Positions 45,338 to 54,244 are shown, numbered from the stretch's first letter. The stretch is DNA of 64,000 bases from Calothrix sp. NIES-4105 (GCF_002368415.1 NZ_AP018292.1:301908-365907), one strand, 5' to 3'. Notes: generated by a model not told the origin, from the sequence alone. Made by a program: numbers and translations.

Positions 45338-45502
45338 CTACCAATCGTTCCAATTGGCGCCCCAATCAAGAATTATTTCAACACTCCAAGTATTGTTTGA
45401 AAAATTTCTATTAATATCGACAGGATATCCGTCGTCCTCGTCAAATTCATGCCCTAATGCATTAAGTTGTGTTAAACAAGTACGCACCAATGTTTCTTCC
45501 AT
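45338..45502 (-). CDS. Possible 54-residue acidic protein
   Basis: A frame from ATG 45502 reads MEETLVRTCLTQLNALGHEF, then DEDDGYPVDINRNFS and WGANWNDW. The composition is protein-like and acidic. After its TAG a tail in another frame (ERDEDGDIIEKLRYPAVA to about 45222) looks like the end of a similar protein, so the gene may be broken. No family was recognised. Confidence 0.35.
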   Translation of the reverse strand: MEETLVRTCLTQLNALGHEFDEDDGYPVDINRNFSNNTWSVEIILDWGANWNDW

Positions 45503-45690
45503 ACTAATTGACCCTGTTACTAGAGAAGGTTAAATATAATTTTATCAAAGAATTAATACCTAATTATTTTATATAATAGTATGCTTAATATGGTTAATTT
45601 TATTACTTATAAGCAATAAATTAATATAAGAGTGTAGTAAATTAATAGAATTATGGGAAAATATTTTTTGTAGCGTTTTGTTGTGTTGGT

Positions 45691-46470
45691 ATGAGCCACA
45701 ACTTATTTAAAACCCAGAATGGTTGGACGTGCAGCGTATGCGGTTGGGAATGGAAAAGCAAACCATCAACCGAATGTCCATCAGTACCACGTTACCATTG
45801 GTGGAATCAAAACGAACAATTAACACGCATGGTTCCTGACCATTTTAAAACTAAAACTCAACTCGCATCCCTCAAACTGGCGCCTTTGGACGAAGATAAA
45901 CCAGATGGTTGTATCTACATGCAAGCTCAAACACGATGGTTATCGTTGTATGATATTAATAAGACGGCGCCGCTTCCAAAGAAAAAACGTTCTTACAAAA
46001 GTGCAGAAGAACGACGCATAACAAAGGAAGCACTTTTATTATGGGATAGTGGAGACATATACACCGAAGTATATAAAGATATTGAAATATCCGCATACGC
46101 TAGTTACCGAGATTGCGGATTTAAAAGGCCTAGTCAACTATCAAAGAAGCGTAAACCTTATTTTCATGGTTTTTTATCAGAAGTTATATTAACTGGACTT
46201 CCTATGATACCCTTTAACTCAGAAGTTAAAGCTATTCTCAATAGAAGTGTAGTCAACCATATTAAAGCAATTGTTCATAGAAAAATATTAATTGATAAGT
46301 TATTTGATATTGGTATTAGTAATGAAAATTGCGAACGATTAGAACAATTTGGTTCGGGGTTTATCATGACAGACTCTGCGGGATACGGCTTTTGCTTAAG
46401 AAGACCGGATGGAACAACTCTTGCCCGCCGTCTAGCATCTCAGTTTGGTTGGGAAGTTATCGAGGAGTAA
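45691..46470 (+). CDS. Hypothetical protein with CxxC motif
   Basis: The 259-residue protein begins SHNLFKTQNGWTCSVCGWEW with a second Cys at TECPSVPRY, a possible zinc-binding N-terminal knuckle. The middle is basic and helical (PLPKKKRSYKSAEERRITKE). Similar openings occur in cyanobacterial proteins of unknown function. It is followed after five bases by the HTH-like gene at 46476, so the two are probably one unit. Confidence 0.6.
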   Translation: MSHNLFKTQNGWTCSVCGWEWKSKPSTECPSVPRYHWWNQNEQLTRMVPDHFKTKTQLASLKLAPLDEDKPDGCIYMQAQTRWLSLYDINKTAPLPKKKRSYKSAEERRITKEALLLWDSGDIYTEVYKDIEISAYASYRDCGFKRPSQLSKKRKPYFHGFLSEVILTGLPMIPFNSEVKAILNRSVVNHIKAIVHRKILIDKLFDIGISNENCERLEQFGSGFIMTDSAGYGFCLRRPDGTTLARRLASQFGWEVIEE

Positions 46471-46475
46471 ATATA

Positions 46476-46826
46476 ATGAATAATCCACACATGGGCGCCG
46501 ATGTTTTAAAATATCTTGATTCCATCATACCTGATACACCTGAAATGCAACTTATTGCTGAACTTGAAGCAATGCGTATTCAATTAACTCAAGTATTAAT
46601 AGACGCGCGCTTGTCTAGTAATATAACTCAAGAACAAATTGCAGCAGCAGTTAATAAAGATGTTGATTGGGTTAAATATGTTGAAGATTGTAATCATTCC
46701 ATGTGTATGGATGATTTTGTAACTTATATGCGCGCGTTAAACAGTGACTTTGAAATTACAGTTAATTTACTAAATGGTTCCTCTATAAAACTTGACAGTA
46801 ATCAAATCAGACAATTTGCATTGTAA
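46476..46826 (+). CDS. HTH-like small regulator, family X member 1
   Basis: ATG 46476 is used; the open frame further upstream overlaps the previous gene. The 116 residues include NITQEQIAAAVNKDVDWVKY, an XRE-like helix-turn-helix, and a C-terminal FEITVNLLNGSSIKLDSNQI strand pair. A close paralogue is at 49635 and a C-terminal fragment at 50693. DNA binding is inferred from the HTH-like pattern. Confidence 0.65.
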   Translation: MNNPHMGADVLKYLDSIIPDTPEMQLIAELEAMRIQLTQVLIDARLSSNITQEQIAAAVNKDVDWVKYVEDCNHSMCMDDFVTYMRALNSDFEITVNLLNGSSIKLDSNQIRQFAL

Positions 46827-47166
46827 TTATATATACGTTACGTCTTGTTTTAATATTATGAGTAGGTGCCAGTAATAACGCTTGTAACAGAACTTAAATA
46901 GTGGTGTCCTCTATTAAAACAACGCTTTTACTATTTCTACTATATAGATGCCTGAATAATAACGAACATTATTACTACTCAAGTATAAGTACAGCGCCTC
47001 CTCCCTTGCATCGGTGCCTGTAATATAGGGAGTGGTATCTGTAATAAGTTGTCTCTTCGGTGGCGCCTAAAAAGTTGCAATTATTTATATTGTAGGCAAT
47101 ACTGCATAGGTTTTGGGAGAATGAAGAGTGAAATAAAGAGGTTCTGCCATTCCTAGGGGAAACAGC
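46827..47166. other. Intergenic region, left edge of a foreign-looking segment
   Basis: No gene. GGCGCC last occurs at about 47042. From roughly 47160 to 48480 base composition rises and GGCGCC is absent. Confidence 0.45.
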
Positions 47167-47832
47167 ATGGAATTTGTATTTGACACTCGGTCGGCAAACT
47201 CGTCTTTTATCGAAATGATCTGGCACACAGAGAGCGAACATGCTGGTACTTTTACTTCGACAGCTGCCAGCAACTGGGAGATGGTAATCGCGATAATAAA
47301 CGGCAAGACTCAGATCACCGCGCGAGGTCCAGAAACCAAAGCATCCCAAGCTGATTTCCCCGCCGATGCTGAGTTCTTTGGCATCACCTTCAAACTGGGC
47401 ACGTTCATGCCCCATCTCCCTGTAAAAACCCTTCTAGATAGACACGATGCGATTCTTCCTCTTGCGTCGAGCAATTCCTTTTGGCTGCATGGCTCTGCTT
47501 GGGAACTTCCGACCTTTGAAAACGCCGATGTGTTCGTCAATAAGCTTATCTGTCAAGGAGTACTCGCGCGCGATCCAGTAGTCGAGGCAGCGATACAGGG
47601 ATACACGCCCAACATTTCGATACGTTCCCTACAGTATCGGTTTATGCAGGCAACCGGATTAACCCACAAGACGATTCAGCAGATCGAACGCGCGCGCAAC
47701 GCTGTCTCGCTACTTGAGCAAGGTACACCCATTTTAGACACAGCCTTCGAGCTAGGCTATTTCGATCAGGCACATCTGACTAATTCGCTAAAGCGCTTCT
47801 TTGGAATAACGCCCGCGCGAATTGAAGAATGA
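47167..47832 (+). CDS. AraC-family transcription regulator
   Basis: The 221-residue protein starts behind AGGGGAA. The N-terminal two thirds are a cupin-like sensing part (ASNWEMVIAIINGKTQITA). The C-terminus is the AraC HTH pair, with SIRSLQYRFMQATGLTHKTI and ILDTAFELGYFDQAHLTNSL. AraC regulators bind direct DNA half sites and respond to a small ligand. It is followed at 99 bases by the DHFR-fold gene, its likely target. The pair has a higher G+C content and lacks GGCGCC. Confidence 0.9.
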   Translation: MEFVFDTRSANSSFIEMIWHTESEHAGTFTSTAASNWEMVIAIINGKTQITARGPETKASQADFPADAEFFGITFKLGTFMPHLPVKTLLDRHDAILPLASSNSFWLHGSAWELPTFENADVFVNKLICQGVLARDPVVEAAIQGYTPNISIRSLQYRFMQATGLTHKTIQQIERARNAVSLLEQGTPILDTAFELGYFDQAHLTNSLKRFFGITPARIEE

Positions 47833-47931
47833 AAAGCACGGTTAAATAGTTTGCGTTTTTTTCCAAGACTCTATCATGTAAGTTGCACTATGGTTGCGGT
47901 ATAGACAGCGAACGGCAAAAGGAGAACCTGT

Positions 47932-48474
47932 ATGCGGAGAGTAGTCGTCACTGAATTTATGTCACTGGATGGCGTTATGGAAGAACCTGCCTGGACTGCA
48001 CCATATTGGAATGACGACATCGCGAAGTTTAAAGCAGAGGAGCAAGACACCAGCGATGCCTTGCTTCTAGGACGCATGACCTATCAAGGGTTTGCAGCAG
48101 CTTGGCCAACTAGCGCGGATGAAGGAGCAGATTACATGAATAATGTACGTAAATACGTGGTGTCAACAACACTGGACAAGGTGGAGTGGAACAACTCAAC
48201 GTTGATCAAAGAGAATATTGTGGAAGAACTTACCAAACTCAAGCAGCAAGACGGTCAAGATATTTTAGTCTATGGTAGCGCTAAATTAGTACAAACGCTC
48301 ATTCAGCATGATCTTGTGGATTGCTATCGGCTTCTTATTTACCCTGTGGTTGTGGGCAAAGGCAAGCGCTTGTTTAAAGAGGGTACCACCGCAACTTTGA
48401 AGCTTTTAGAATCACAGTCGTTTAGATCAGGCGTTGTAGCGCTCGTCTATGAACCGGATCGAAAAGTTTTCTAG
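47932..48474 (+). CDS. Dihydrofolate-reductase-fold protein (RibD C-terminal type)
   Basis: The 180-residue protein starts behind GGAGAACC. The motifs VTEFMSLDGVMEEP, LLLGRMTYQGFAAAWP, DILVYGSAKLVQTL and LIYPVVVGKGKRLF are those of the RibD_C/DHFR-like family of NADPH-binding reductases common in AraC-linked pairs. The substrate is unknown; it is probably not true DHFR. Acquired together with the AraC gene. Confidence 0.9.
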   Translation: MRRVVVTEFMSLDGVMEEPAWTAPYWNDDIAKFKAEEQDTSDALLLGRMTYQGFAAAWPTSADEGADYMNNVRKYVVSTTLDKVEWNNSTLIKENIVEELTKLKQQDGQDILVYGSAKLVQTLIQHDLVDCYRLLIYPVVVGKGKRLFKEGTTATLKLLESQSFRSGVVALVYEPDRKVF

Positions 48475-49560
48475 CAACTACAGGCGCCGCTCGCACAGCA
48501 AGAATTCAAAATTGTGTTCAATGTCCGCAGGAAATTGTTAGAGGCGCTTGTTTAATTAGAGTGTTGTTAATAGCGAAGCATGTTTTATAGCAGTACTTTT
48601 GTTCGTTATTACTTAGTGTAATTGGAGTATTAAAGCGAACTCTTGCCTGTTGTAATTGGAGTGTGGTTAATCGTGGCGCCTGTTTAATCAGAGTGTTGTT
48701 AATAGAGGCACCTGTTTAATCAAAGTCTTGTTAGGCGCGCGAGAGCTTCTTTCTATCGGAGTATATTTGTTCGGAATCGCTTTTTAATCGGCGCCTGTAT
48801 TGTTCGCTCTCGCTATGTGTAATTGGTGTCGGTCTTAGCGTGGGGTCGGGCGTTGCTTGGTGCATTGGGTAATCGCTCTCGCTATGTTTTATTGGTGTGT
48901 TGTTAATAGCAAAGCTTGTTTTAATCGGAGTATGTTTGTTCGCGAAGCTTTATAGGCGCCGGAATTTATGAATAACTGTGAATAACATTAGTATGACTAA
49001 GTATTACAACCTCGAATAACTGCCTTCATTACAGCCTAGTACGGTCGAAGTGGAACGGAGTGGAACGAAGTGAAACGGAGATGGTACGGTGTGCAGCTTA
49101 CTCTACCTCTTATTACAAGCTAGTGCTTTCGGAGCGAACGGAGCGACGCGGAGAATGCACGGCACTGAACACGACAAGGACTAGTTTTTTACAACAATTT
49201 AAAACTTTTTCTAACAGCCTAAGCAAAGCGCCACTAACAACGAAGCAATATAAATTAACTATATTGTCATTAAATATACGTTACGTATCGCTTTAATATT
49301 GTAAGTAACGCGCCACTAGCAACCAAGCAATAGAGCTTAACGATGAAACTAAGGGAATGGCGCCAATAACAACGAAGCAACAAAGCTCAAGTAATGGCGC
49401 CATGTATTTGATGTAAAAGCTAAACTGCTATTTGTAAAGCATATGAATAGTGTATAAAACTTTAGGTGCCACTAACCCTCATCACCTGGTTTATAACTTA
49501 CTTCAATACCAGACGGCGCCACAATTTAATATCAAAGAGTAAATTTTATCCCCCCAACCC
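48475..49560. repeat. Gene-free region of degenerate spacer repeats
   Basis: Between about 48540 and 48960 a unit like TTTAATCGGAGTGTTGTTAA followed by TAGCGAAGC recurs at least six times with variation, often with GGCGCCTG in it. GGCGCCGGAATTTATGAATA at 48955 and the GGAGCGAACGGAGCGACG block near 49133 match 44150-44770. No gene is supported. Confidence 0.6.
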
Positions 49561-49564
49561 CCCC

Positions 49565-49916
49565 TTTATGAATCCCCCTGAACGTCGCCGATGTTTTAAA
49601 ATATCTAGATTCTGTCATACCTGATACCGATGTAATGCAGCTTATTGCTGAACTTGAAGCAATGCGTATTCAACTAACTCAACTATTAAGAGACGCGCGT
49701 CAAGCAAGTAATATGACGCAGGAGCAAATAGCAGCAGCAGTAAATAAAGATATTGAATGGGTTAGATACGTAGAAGATTGTAATCATCCCATGTGCGTGG
49801 ATGATTTTGTAACTTATATGCGCGCGCTGGGCACCAGTTTTGAACTTACAGTTAATTTACCAAATGGCTGCTCTATAAAACTTGATAGCAACCAAGTCAA
49901 ACAATTAGCACAGTAA
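49565..49916 (+). pseudogene. HTH-like family X member 2, N-terminus shifted
   Basis: From ATG 49635 the frame gives 93 residues almost identical to the 46476 gene (MTQEQIAAAVNKDIEWVRYV). Homology extends upstream as VADVLKYLDSVIPDTDVM, but the ATG of the homologous start is out of frame by one base near 49575. No other start codon lies in frame before 49635. It may still be translated from the inner ATG, which keeps the HTH. Confidence 0.6.
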
Positions 49917-49992
49917 ATATATACAGCACGTTTTGTATTTGTCTATAAATATTAGCGAGTAGGCGCCGATAAGAAGGTAAGCAGGTAAATTA

Positions 49993-50547
49993 CTATGCAC
50001 AAACGTTACAGTTTATAACTCTTGACATGAAAGAAGAGAATCGACAATGGCATACGTCTTCAATATCTTCTATATGCCAGCTAGTCACCTCACTATACCA
50101 CGCTGTAGTTGCAAGACTCCATCCGTACCAATAACGATTATCCACCCAATCATCATGATAATCACTTGGTTCCACCCACACTCCCATTACAGGTAAATGT
50201 CCTTTGGGCACCGAGAGGTCAAAAGTACAATTCTGTCCTATCCATTGATTATTTACACGCCATCCGATGTTGTTGCCAAATATTTGCCATCTTATCTGGT
50301 CATACTCCCTTGTAACTCCAAAACGCTGATAAATTTCCTTTTGTACAGAAAAACCGAAATGACCGTTACTGTAGTCTACCCACAGTCGATTAATCGTGCT
50401 TAAAAGCTCACAAGGAACTTTATCCATATCTTCATCTCTCAACCATCCAATATTTTCCCTATTGGCTACTTCAAGTATCATATTAGCGGTTAGAGTATCC
50501 GCTTCTTTCCAGTTATTTGCTGCTAATAATTCTTGCAATTTACGCAT
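49993..50547 (-). CDS. GUN4-domain protein
   Basis: ATG 50547 (MRKLQELLAANNWKEADTLT) is the start used by the family. The GUN4 core is complete: WKEADTLTANMIL, CELLSTINRLWVDYSNGHFG, FSVQKEIY and a later PKGHLPVMGVW. GUN4 binds porphyrins; the classic protein stimulates Mg chelatase, but plasmid copies with short extra C-termini like this one (about 30 residues after the core, with Cys-rich HCRFSSFMSRVINCNVC) have unknown roles. It stands alone. Confidence 0.88.
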   Translation of the reverse strand: MRKLQELLAANNWKEADTLTANMILEVANRENIGWLRDEDMDKVPCELLSTINRLWVDYSNGHFGFSVQKEIYQRFGVTREYDQIRWQIFGNNIGWRVNNQWIGQNCTFDLSVPKGHLPVMGVWVEPSDYHDDWVDNRYWYGWSLATTAWYSEVTSWHIEDIEDVCHCRFSSFMSRVINCNVCA

Positions 50548-50692
50548 GGTAAGTGTCCAAGAGTACAATTATGGAACCGCCGAAGCGCGAGCGCTCTGTA
50601 TTCTTCTACTTCTCAGGCTTTCAAACTTATGCATAGTTTTAAATAAAAGTTAATGTGGTGCCACTAATAACGAAGCAACAAAGCAATCAGTA

Positions 50693-50782
50693 ACGGCGCC
50701 AGTTTCGAGATTACAGTTAACCTACTAAATGGTTCAATGTCAAAATTGGTACTGACCAAATCAAACAATTATCAGAGTAAAT
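50693..50782 (+). pseudogene. C-terminal fragment of HTH-like family X
   Basis: GGCGCCAGTTTCGAGATTAC and the following bases match the FEITVNLLNGSSIKLDSNQ end of the genes at 46476 and 49635, with a small deletion. The after-stop sequence TAAATATATACGAAGCGTTT is also shared with copy 2. Confidence 0.65.
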
Positions 50783-50806
50783 ATATACGAAGCGTTTTGT
50801 ATTTTT

Positions 50807-50944
50807 TTAGAAACATTCGTTATGACGACGCCATATATAAAAGACATAATTGTTCTTACGATTTAACCAACTACTAATTACAAGTAAGTCATCAAAATAT
50901 TCTCCCAAGGCAGGAATTTGAAGTCTCTCATCTTTATGTGGCAT
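50807..50944 (-). CDS. Possible 45-residue protein
   Basis: A frame from ATG 50944 reads MPHKDERLQIPALGEYFDDL, then SSWLNRKNNYVFYIW. The composition is protein-like, but there is no recognised family and no strong ribosome site. Reported as a weak candidate. Confidence 0.25.
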   Translation of the reverse strand: MPHKDERLQIPALGEYFDDLLVISSWLNRKNNYVFYIWRRHNECF

Positions 50945-51028
50945 TGTTATAAAAAATTATACGTTAACTGCATTGTTTAAATACTTAGTAGGAATGTGAA
51001 TTGTCACCCCTACTAATTACCGAGCGTA

Positions 51029-51283
51029 CTATTCAGCTTCAGATTGCGAACTTTGTTCATCTTTACCTAACTTCGCGCGCAGCTGCTCATTGACAAGTCT
51101 TTTGTTTGACTTTTCAGCATAAACAGCTAATCCATCCACCATTAGCAATCTATATAGTTCTGCGGCTGACCAACCATCAGCGTTGGCGATACGTTGAATT
51201 TCCTCATAGATAGGTTCAGGAAGATAGAGTTCAACGCGCGTTTTGGATTGTGCCTTTGTTCTGGGCATTGTAGCTGTTTCCAT
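51029..51283 (-). CDS. Small ribbon-helix-helix-like protein
   Basis: ATG 51283 has AAAGGTGG nine bases upstream and is preferred to the GTG four codons earlier. The 84 residues contain KTRVELYLPEPIYEEIQRIA followed by GWSAAELYRLLMVDGL, which fits a ribbon-helix-helix (CopG-like) DNA-binding fold. The neighbouring IscB element ends about 270 bases upstream. Possibly a plasmid copy or addiction regulator; no partner is seen. Confidence 0.55.
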   Translation of the reverse strand: METATMPRTKAQSKTRVELYLPEPIYEEIQRIANADGWSAAELYRLLMVDGLAVYAEKSNKRLVNEQLRAKLGKDEQSSQSEAE

Positions 51284-51308
51284 ACTTTTTACCACCTTTC
51301 ATTATGTG

Positions 51309-51393
51309 GATACTAAGGGGTGTTTTTCTAATGAGCAATAAAATATTAACATATTTGTCGCAATAAGTATCCCATAAGAAGCTGGGTTTTATA
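51309..51393. repeat. Direct repeat flanking IscB copy 2 (left)
   Basis: About 80 bases containing CAATAAAATATTAACATATT and GCAATAAGTATCCCATAAGA recur at 53219-53300 in the same orientation on the other side of the IscB element. Identity is high but not complete. Confidence 0.7.
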
Positions 51394-51552
51394 AGTAATT
51401 TCGAGCAAGATCATGTCGAGTAGATATACGATTAAAAACGGTTGCACGAGTATATCCAAGCATTCTGCGACCGCTGTACGCTCTGGTAATGTTTCTGCCG
51501 CTAGTTCAGAGGACTTATATTAACCTAATTAAAAGAAGATGTAACTTTACCC
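51394..51552 (-). pseudogene. Remnant of a small regulator gene beside the IscB element
   Basis: On the minus strand, frames such as ELAAETLPERTAVAE and (shifted) MLGYTRATVFNRISTRHDLARNYL to a stop near 51390 look like the end of a helix-turn-helix protein. It is broken at the IscB boundary. Tentative. Confidence 0.3.
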
Positions 51553-51631
51553 TTTTTGGAGCAACCTACCATTAAGAATATCCTACCCTAGGAGAAAACT
51601 ATTTTACCCTTTGGATAACGGGAAAACTACC

Positions 51632-52948
51632 CTACGGGAAAACTTCGTTTACGTTTACGTTAACGGAGTCAATTGTGGTAAAAGAATACCGATATCCATC
51701 AGATCGGTGAATGGGTTTAGTCTTTTTGGGATGAAAGGTAGTTTCCTTGCCCCCTTTTGGAATAAATGCTAATGTTTTTGCAGCTTTTAGAACACGTCCC
51801 AAAACTGAAGTACCGTCTTTCTTTCTAACCTTAATTATGTCACCGGCTTTCCAGTCTTTCCTCACTTGTTTTGGAGCATAATTCTTACGTGGAAAACCGT
51901 GTTTATCTACTGTTACAAATCGGCGATTACCATGTCCATTGGATTTTACTTGTAACGGCTGGAATGTTTTTAAAGTTACCTGTTTTGAAGCATTAACGCA
52001 TCCTGCATCAATAAAATGTGCTTTAGGCAAGTTTGATTTGATACGCATCATTTTAGTTGCAGCACCATTACCAGATGATACAGGAAGATTCAAATTTAAA
52101 ACTGTATTAAATAGTTTATTTCTAGTTGAGTTAACAGCAGCAGCATCTCGAAGGCTTTGTTTTTTATGTTTTTTGATATTGTCTAAACGAGCAGGATCAT
52201 GTTTTAAAAATTCATCAATTAACATGTTACTTTTCTCTTGATTGCATTTGTGACAAGACAAAGTTAAATTACTAAATCTGTCTGAGCCACCCTTAGATTT
52301 TGGATGAATATGCTCTATTTCTAAAGGTGTATTAGAAGTATCACAGTAAGCACATTTACGACCCCAATGTTCTAACAAAGCTTCTCTTAGCGTATAACCA
52401 TGCAAAGTACCTTGTTGGTATTCAACACCTTGTATATCAGGATTCTCAAGTTGCTGCATGTCAAACTTAACCCGTTCAACTGCAATACTTTTAATAGGTG
52501 CCAGTTTAAGAATACGCTTTACCCAAGTCACAGTAGTAAGGACACGGTGTTGAAGGCTTGGAGGTAGCCAACCAGAAGGTTTTTTACGGTTTTGTCGATA
52601 TTTTCGATATCGAGTTTTGCGGCTTCGACGTGCGCGGCGAATTGAGTTTCGTTTTATTAAACTTTCAGATATTAACAAACCACGATGCTCTAATTCCATT
52701 GCCCAAATAACTGTTTCTGTTGCAATTTCCACAAGAGCAAAACCCGTATATCTAGAACCTGGGTCTATTCGTAATTCCAAATAAGCTAGTGGTAATTCTA
52801 CTACAGATTTTTTCAGAATAATTGTTGCAGGGTACCATTTAAACATTGCAGCTTTTTGACTATCTAAAAGCTTCCTCGCCAATCCGGCAGTACACATTGT
52901 TAATGGTTTTTTATCACTATCAAGCACAAAAACGAAATTGGTAGTCAT
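51632..52948 (-). CDS. iscB: IscB RNA-guided endonuclease, intact
   Basis: The 438-residue protein has the full IscB order: PLMP domain (DSDKKPLTMCTAGLARKLLD), RuvC-I with Asp62 (ELRIDPGSRYTGF), an Arg-rich bridge helix (RRARRSRKTRYRKYRQNRKK), RuvC-II (IKSIAVERVKFD), HNH (CAYCD, LEIEHIHPKSKGG, CHKCN) and RuvC-III (KAHFIDAGCV). IscB, the ancestor of Cas9, cuts DNA matched by its omega RNA, and in IS elements is thought to preserve the element at the donor site. The omega RNA region lies directly upstream. No residue essential to either nuclease is missing. Confidence 0.95.
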   Translation of the reverse strand: MTTNFVFVLDSDKKPLTMCTAGLARKLLDSQKAAMFKWYPATIILKKSVVELPLAYLELRIDPGSRYTGFALVEIATETVIWAMELEHRGLLISESLIKRNSIRRARRSRKTRYRKYRQNRKKPSGWLPPSLQHRVLTTVTWVKRILKLAPIKSIAVERVKFDMQQLENPDIQGVEYQQGTLHGYTLREALLEHWGRKCAYCDTSNTPLEIEHIHPKSKGGSDRFSNLTLSCHKCNQEKSNMLIDEFLKHDPARLDNIKKHKKQSLRDAAAVNSTRNKLFNTVLNLNLPVSSGNGAATKMMRIKSNLPKAHFIDAGCVNASKQVTLKTFQPLQVKSNGHGNRRFVTVDKHGFPRKNYAPKQVRKDWKAGDIIKVRKKDGTSVLGRVLKAAKTLAFIPKGGKETTFHPKKTKPIHRSDGYRYSFTTIDSVNVNVNEVFP

Positions 52949-53200
52949 GGTTATGACTAATCTCCATTACTGGGTAAGGTGTGCCTCGACATTGCTTACA
53001 GGCTTGTGTTTATAGTTTCCGGTTCAGCCGGAGTGGGAAAAGCGGCTTTCATCCTTAACTGACGCTTGAGACTGGCTAACCTCATTGAGTCCTGGCTCTG
53101 TAAGCGGACGACATAGAATAAACAGTTCTATGCTGAGTCTGATGCGCGACCCGAAATATTCGGACTAATCCTAATTATTTCGTTTTCCCGTCACGCCCAA
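52949..53200 (-). ncRNA. Omega RNA (HEARO-type) of IscB copy 2
   Basis: About 250 non-coding bases before iscB share long blocks with the region before copy 1, including GTCCGCTTACAGAGCCAGGA, CAATGAGGTTAGCCAG and TGTCGAGGCACAC. The guide would be read from sequence at the outer boundary near 53200. Confidence 0.75.
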
Positions 53201-53218
53201 GTAACCCACAATAAACGG

Positions 53219-53300
53219 TGTAATTTTCTAGCTAACAATAAAATATTAGCATATTAGTTGCAATAAGTATCATATAAGAAGTGGTGTTTTGTGTATAATG
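53219..53300. repeat. Direct repeat flanking IscB copy 2 (right)
   Basis: Counterpart of 51309-51393: CTAACAATAAAATATTAGCA and GCAATAAGTATCATATAAGA. The pair brackets the IscB element and a remnant gene. Confidence 0.7.
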
Positions 53301-53340
53301 ATTTGTATAAGGTCGTTTTTCCCAGACCTGCAATTAAAAA

Positions 53341-53377
53341 GCGGCTGCACCCAGGTATCCAATCTTCGTGCAACCGC
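53341..53377. terminator. Bidirectional terminator-like hairpin
   Basis: GCGGCTGCAC (53341-53350) pairs with GTGCAACCGC (53368-53377) with one mismatch. It is preceded by AAAAA and followed by CTTTATT. It could end transcription in both directions before the plus-strand gene series. Confidence 0.6.
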
Positions 53378-53785
53378 CTTTATTAACCCTGCTAGCCGCA
53401 AGGCAACTACATCATCATGTACAAATTTCTAACAACTGGCAAGTGTATTTATGCGGCGCCATCTCCAAATCGGCTATATCCCCTGTACACCGCACATGCT
53501 ACATAAAGGACGCTATATAGGTGCCTGTAGACTACCCATAGCATGACTATCTCACTGACAGAACAAATGTATTGAGTTTGTAGATAGTCAATTTGCCTAA
53601 CTTTGCACAAAGCAAATGATTATAGGCGCCTATAAATCCAATTAACACCTTTGTCACAAGTTGGTGCAGCAATTTTTGGCATCGAATATTCTCCCGGCGC
53701 CGTAAATACTAAAGCTACGTTCCCCAGTGTGGTGTGCGCGGTAGTAGTAAGCGTAGTACAGGTTAGTACATTTTGGAGTCATTTT
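53378..53785. other. Upstream region of the plus-strand gene series
   Basis: No separate gene is supported, although the open frame of the next gene extends back to 53651. Three GGCGCC sites and one GGTGCC are present. The promoter for the series should lie between about 53600 and 53770. Confidence 0.45.
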
Positions 53786-54244
53786 ATGTTAGACGAAATG
53801 AAGAATCATCATGCAAAAGCTTACTTCGAGATTCATTACGAGTCAGAGGTTAGTGATAGGACTTGGTACAGAATTAAGCGGACACTTCGCGAAGGAGGAC
53901 TTGCAATAAATCGTGAAAATTTACAGTTAGTAGCAAGCTTAAAGAAGAGGGGAGAGTATACCAAATTATCCCTAGGGCAGATAATTTATTGCTGTCAACA
54001 AGCGCAAGAAGTAGCAAAACAACGAATCCAAGTTGATGGAGATGTTGTTTATCAAGAGTTACAAAGACTTAGCGGTTTTAAACCACATCGTACAACCATT
54101 ATTCGATGGTTCCAGTCAGTACCGCGCGTTGATGGTAAATACTTTGACCGCAAGCGGAAATATAAAGCTGAAGAACTCGTTGAAGTATTCGCCTACGCTT
54201 TCATGTACAAAACCAGGAAGTCTACTCATAAAGCGAGGAAGTAA
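53786..54244 (+). CDS. Hypothetical plasmid protein, first gene of series
   Basis: ATG 53786 with GGAG eight bases upstream is preferred to the far upstream start. The 152-residue basic protein contains two helical segments that could be winged-helix DNA-binding parts: RTWYRIKRTLREGGLAINRE and VYQELQRLSGFKPHRTTIIR. The stop overlaps the start of the next gene (TAATG), so translation is coupled. No family was recognised. Confidence 0.6.
   Translation: MLDEMKNHHAKAYFEIHYESEVSDRTWYRIKRTLREGGLAINRENLQLVASLKKRGEYTKLSLGQIIYCCQQAQEVAKQRIQVDGDVVYQELQRLSGFKPHRTTIIRWFQSVPRVDGKYFDRKRKYKAEELVEVFAYAFMYKTRKSTHKARK

Larger units (their letters stand above)
51553..53200 (-). mobile_element. IscB element, copy 2 (IS200/IS605-like, no TnpA)
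   Basis: Boundaries are inferred by alignment with copy 1. In its own direction it starts at TTGGGCGTGACGGGAAAACG near 53200 and ends at GGTTGCTCCAAAAA near 51553. The element contains no GGCGCC, unlike its surroundings, which fits recent arrival. Confidence 0.75.

Noticed and set aside
46975..47415. Minus-strand frame overlapping the AraC gene
   Set aside because: It is a shadow of the AraC coding sequence, without motifs or a plausible start context.
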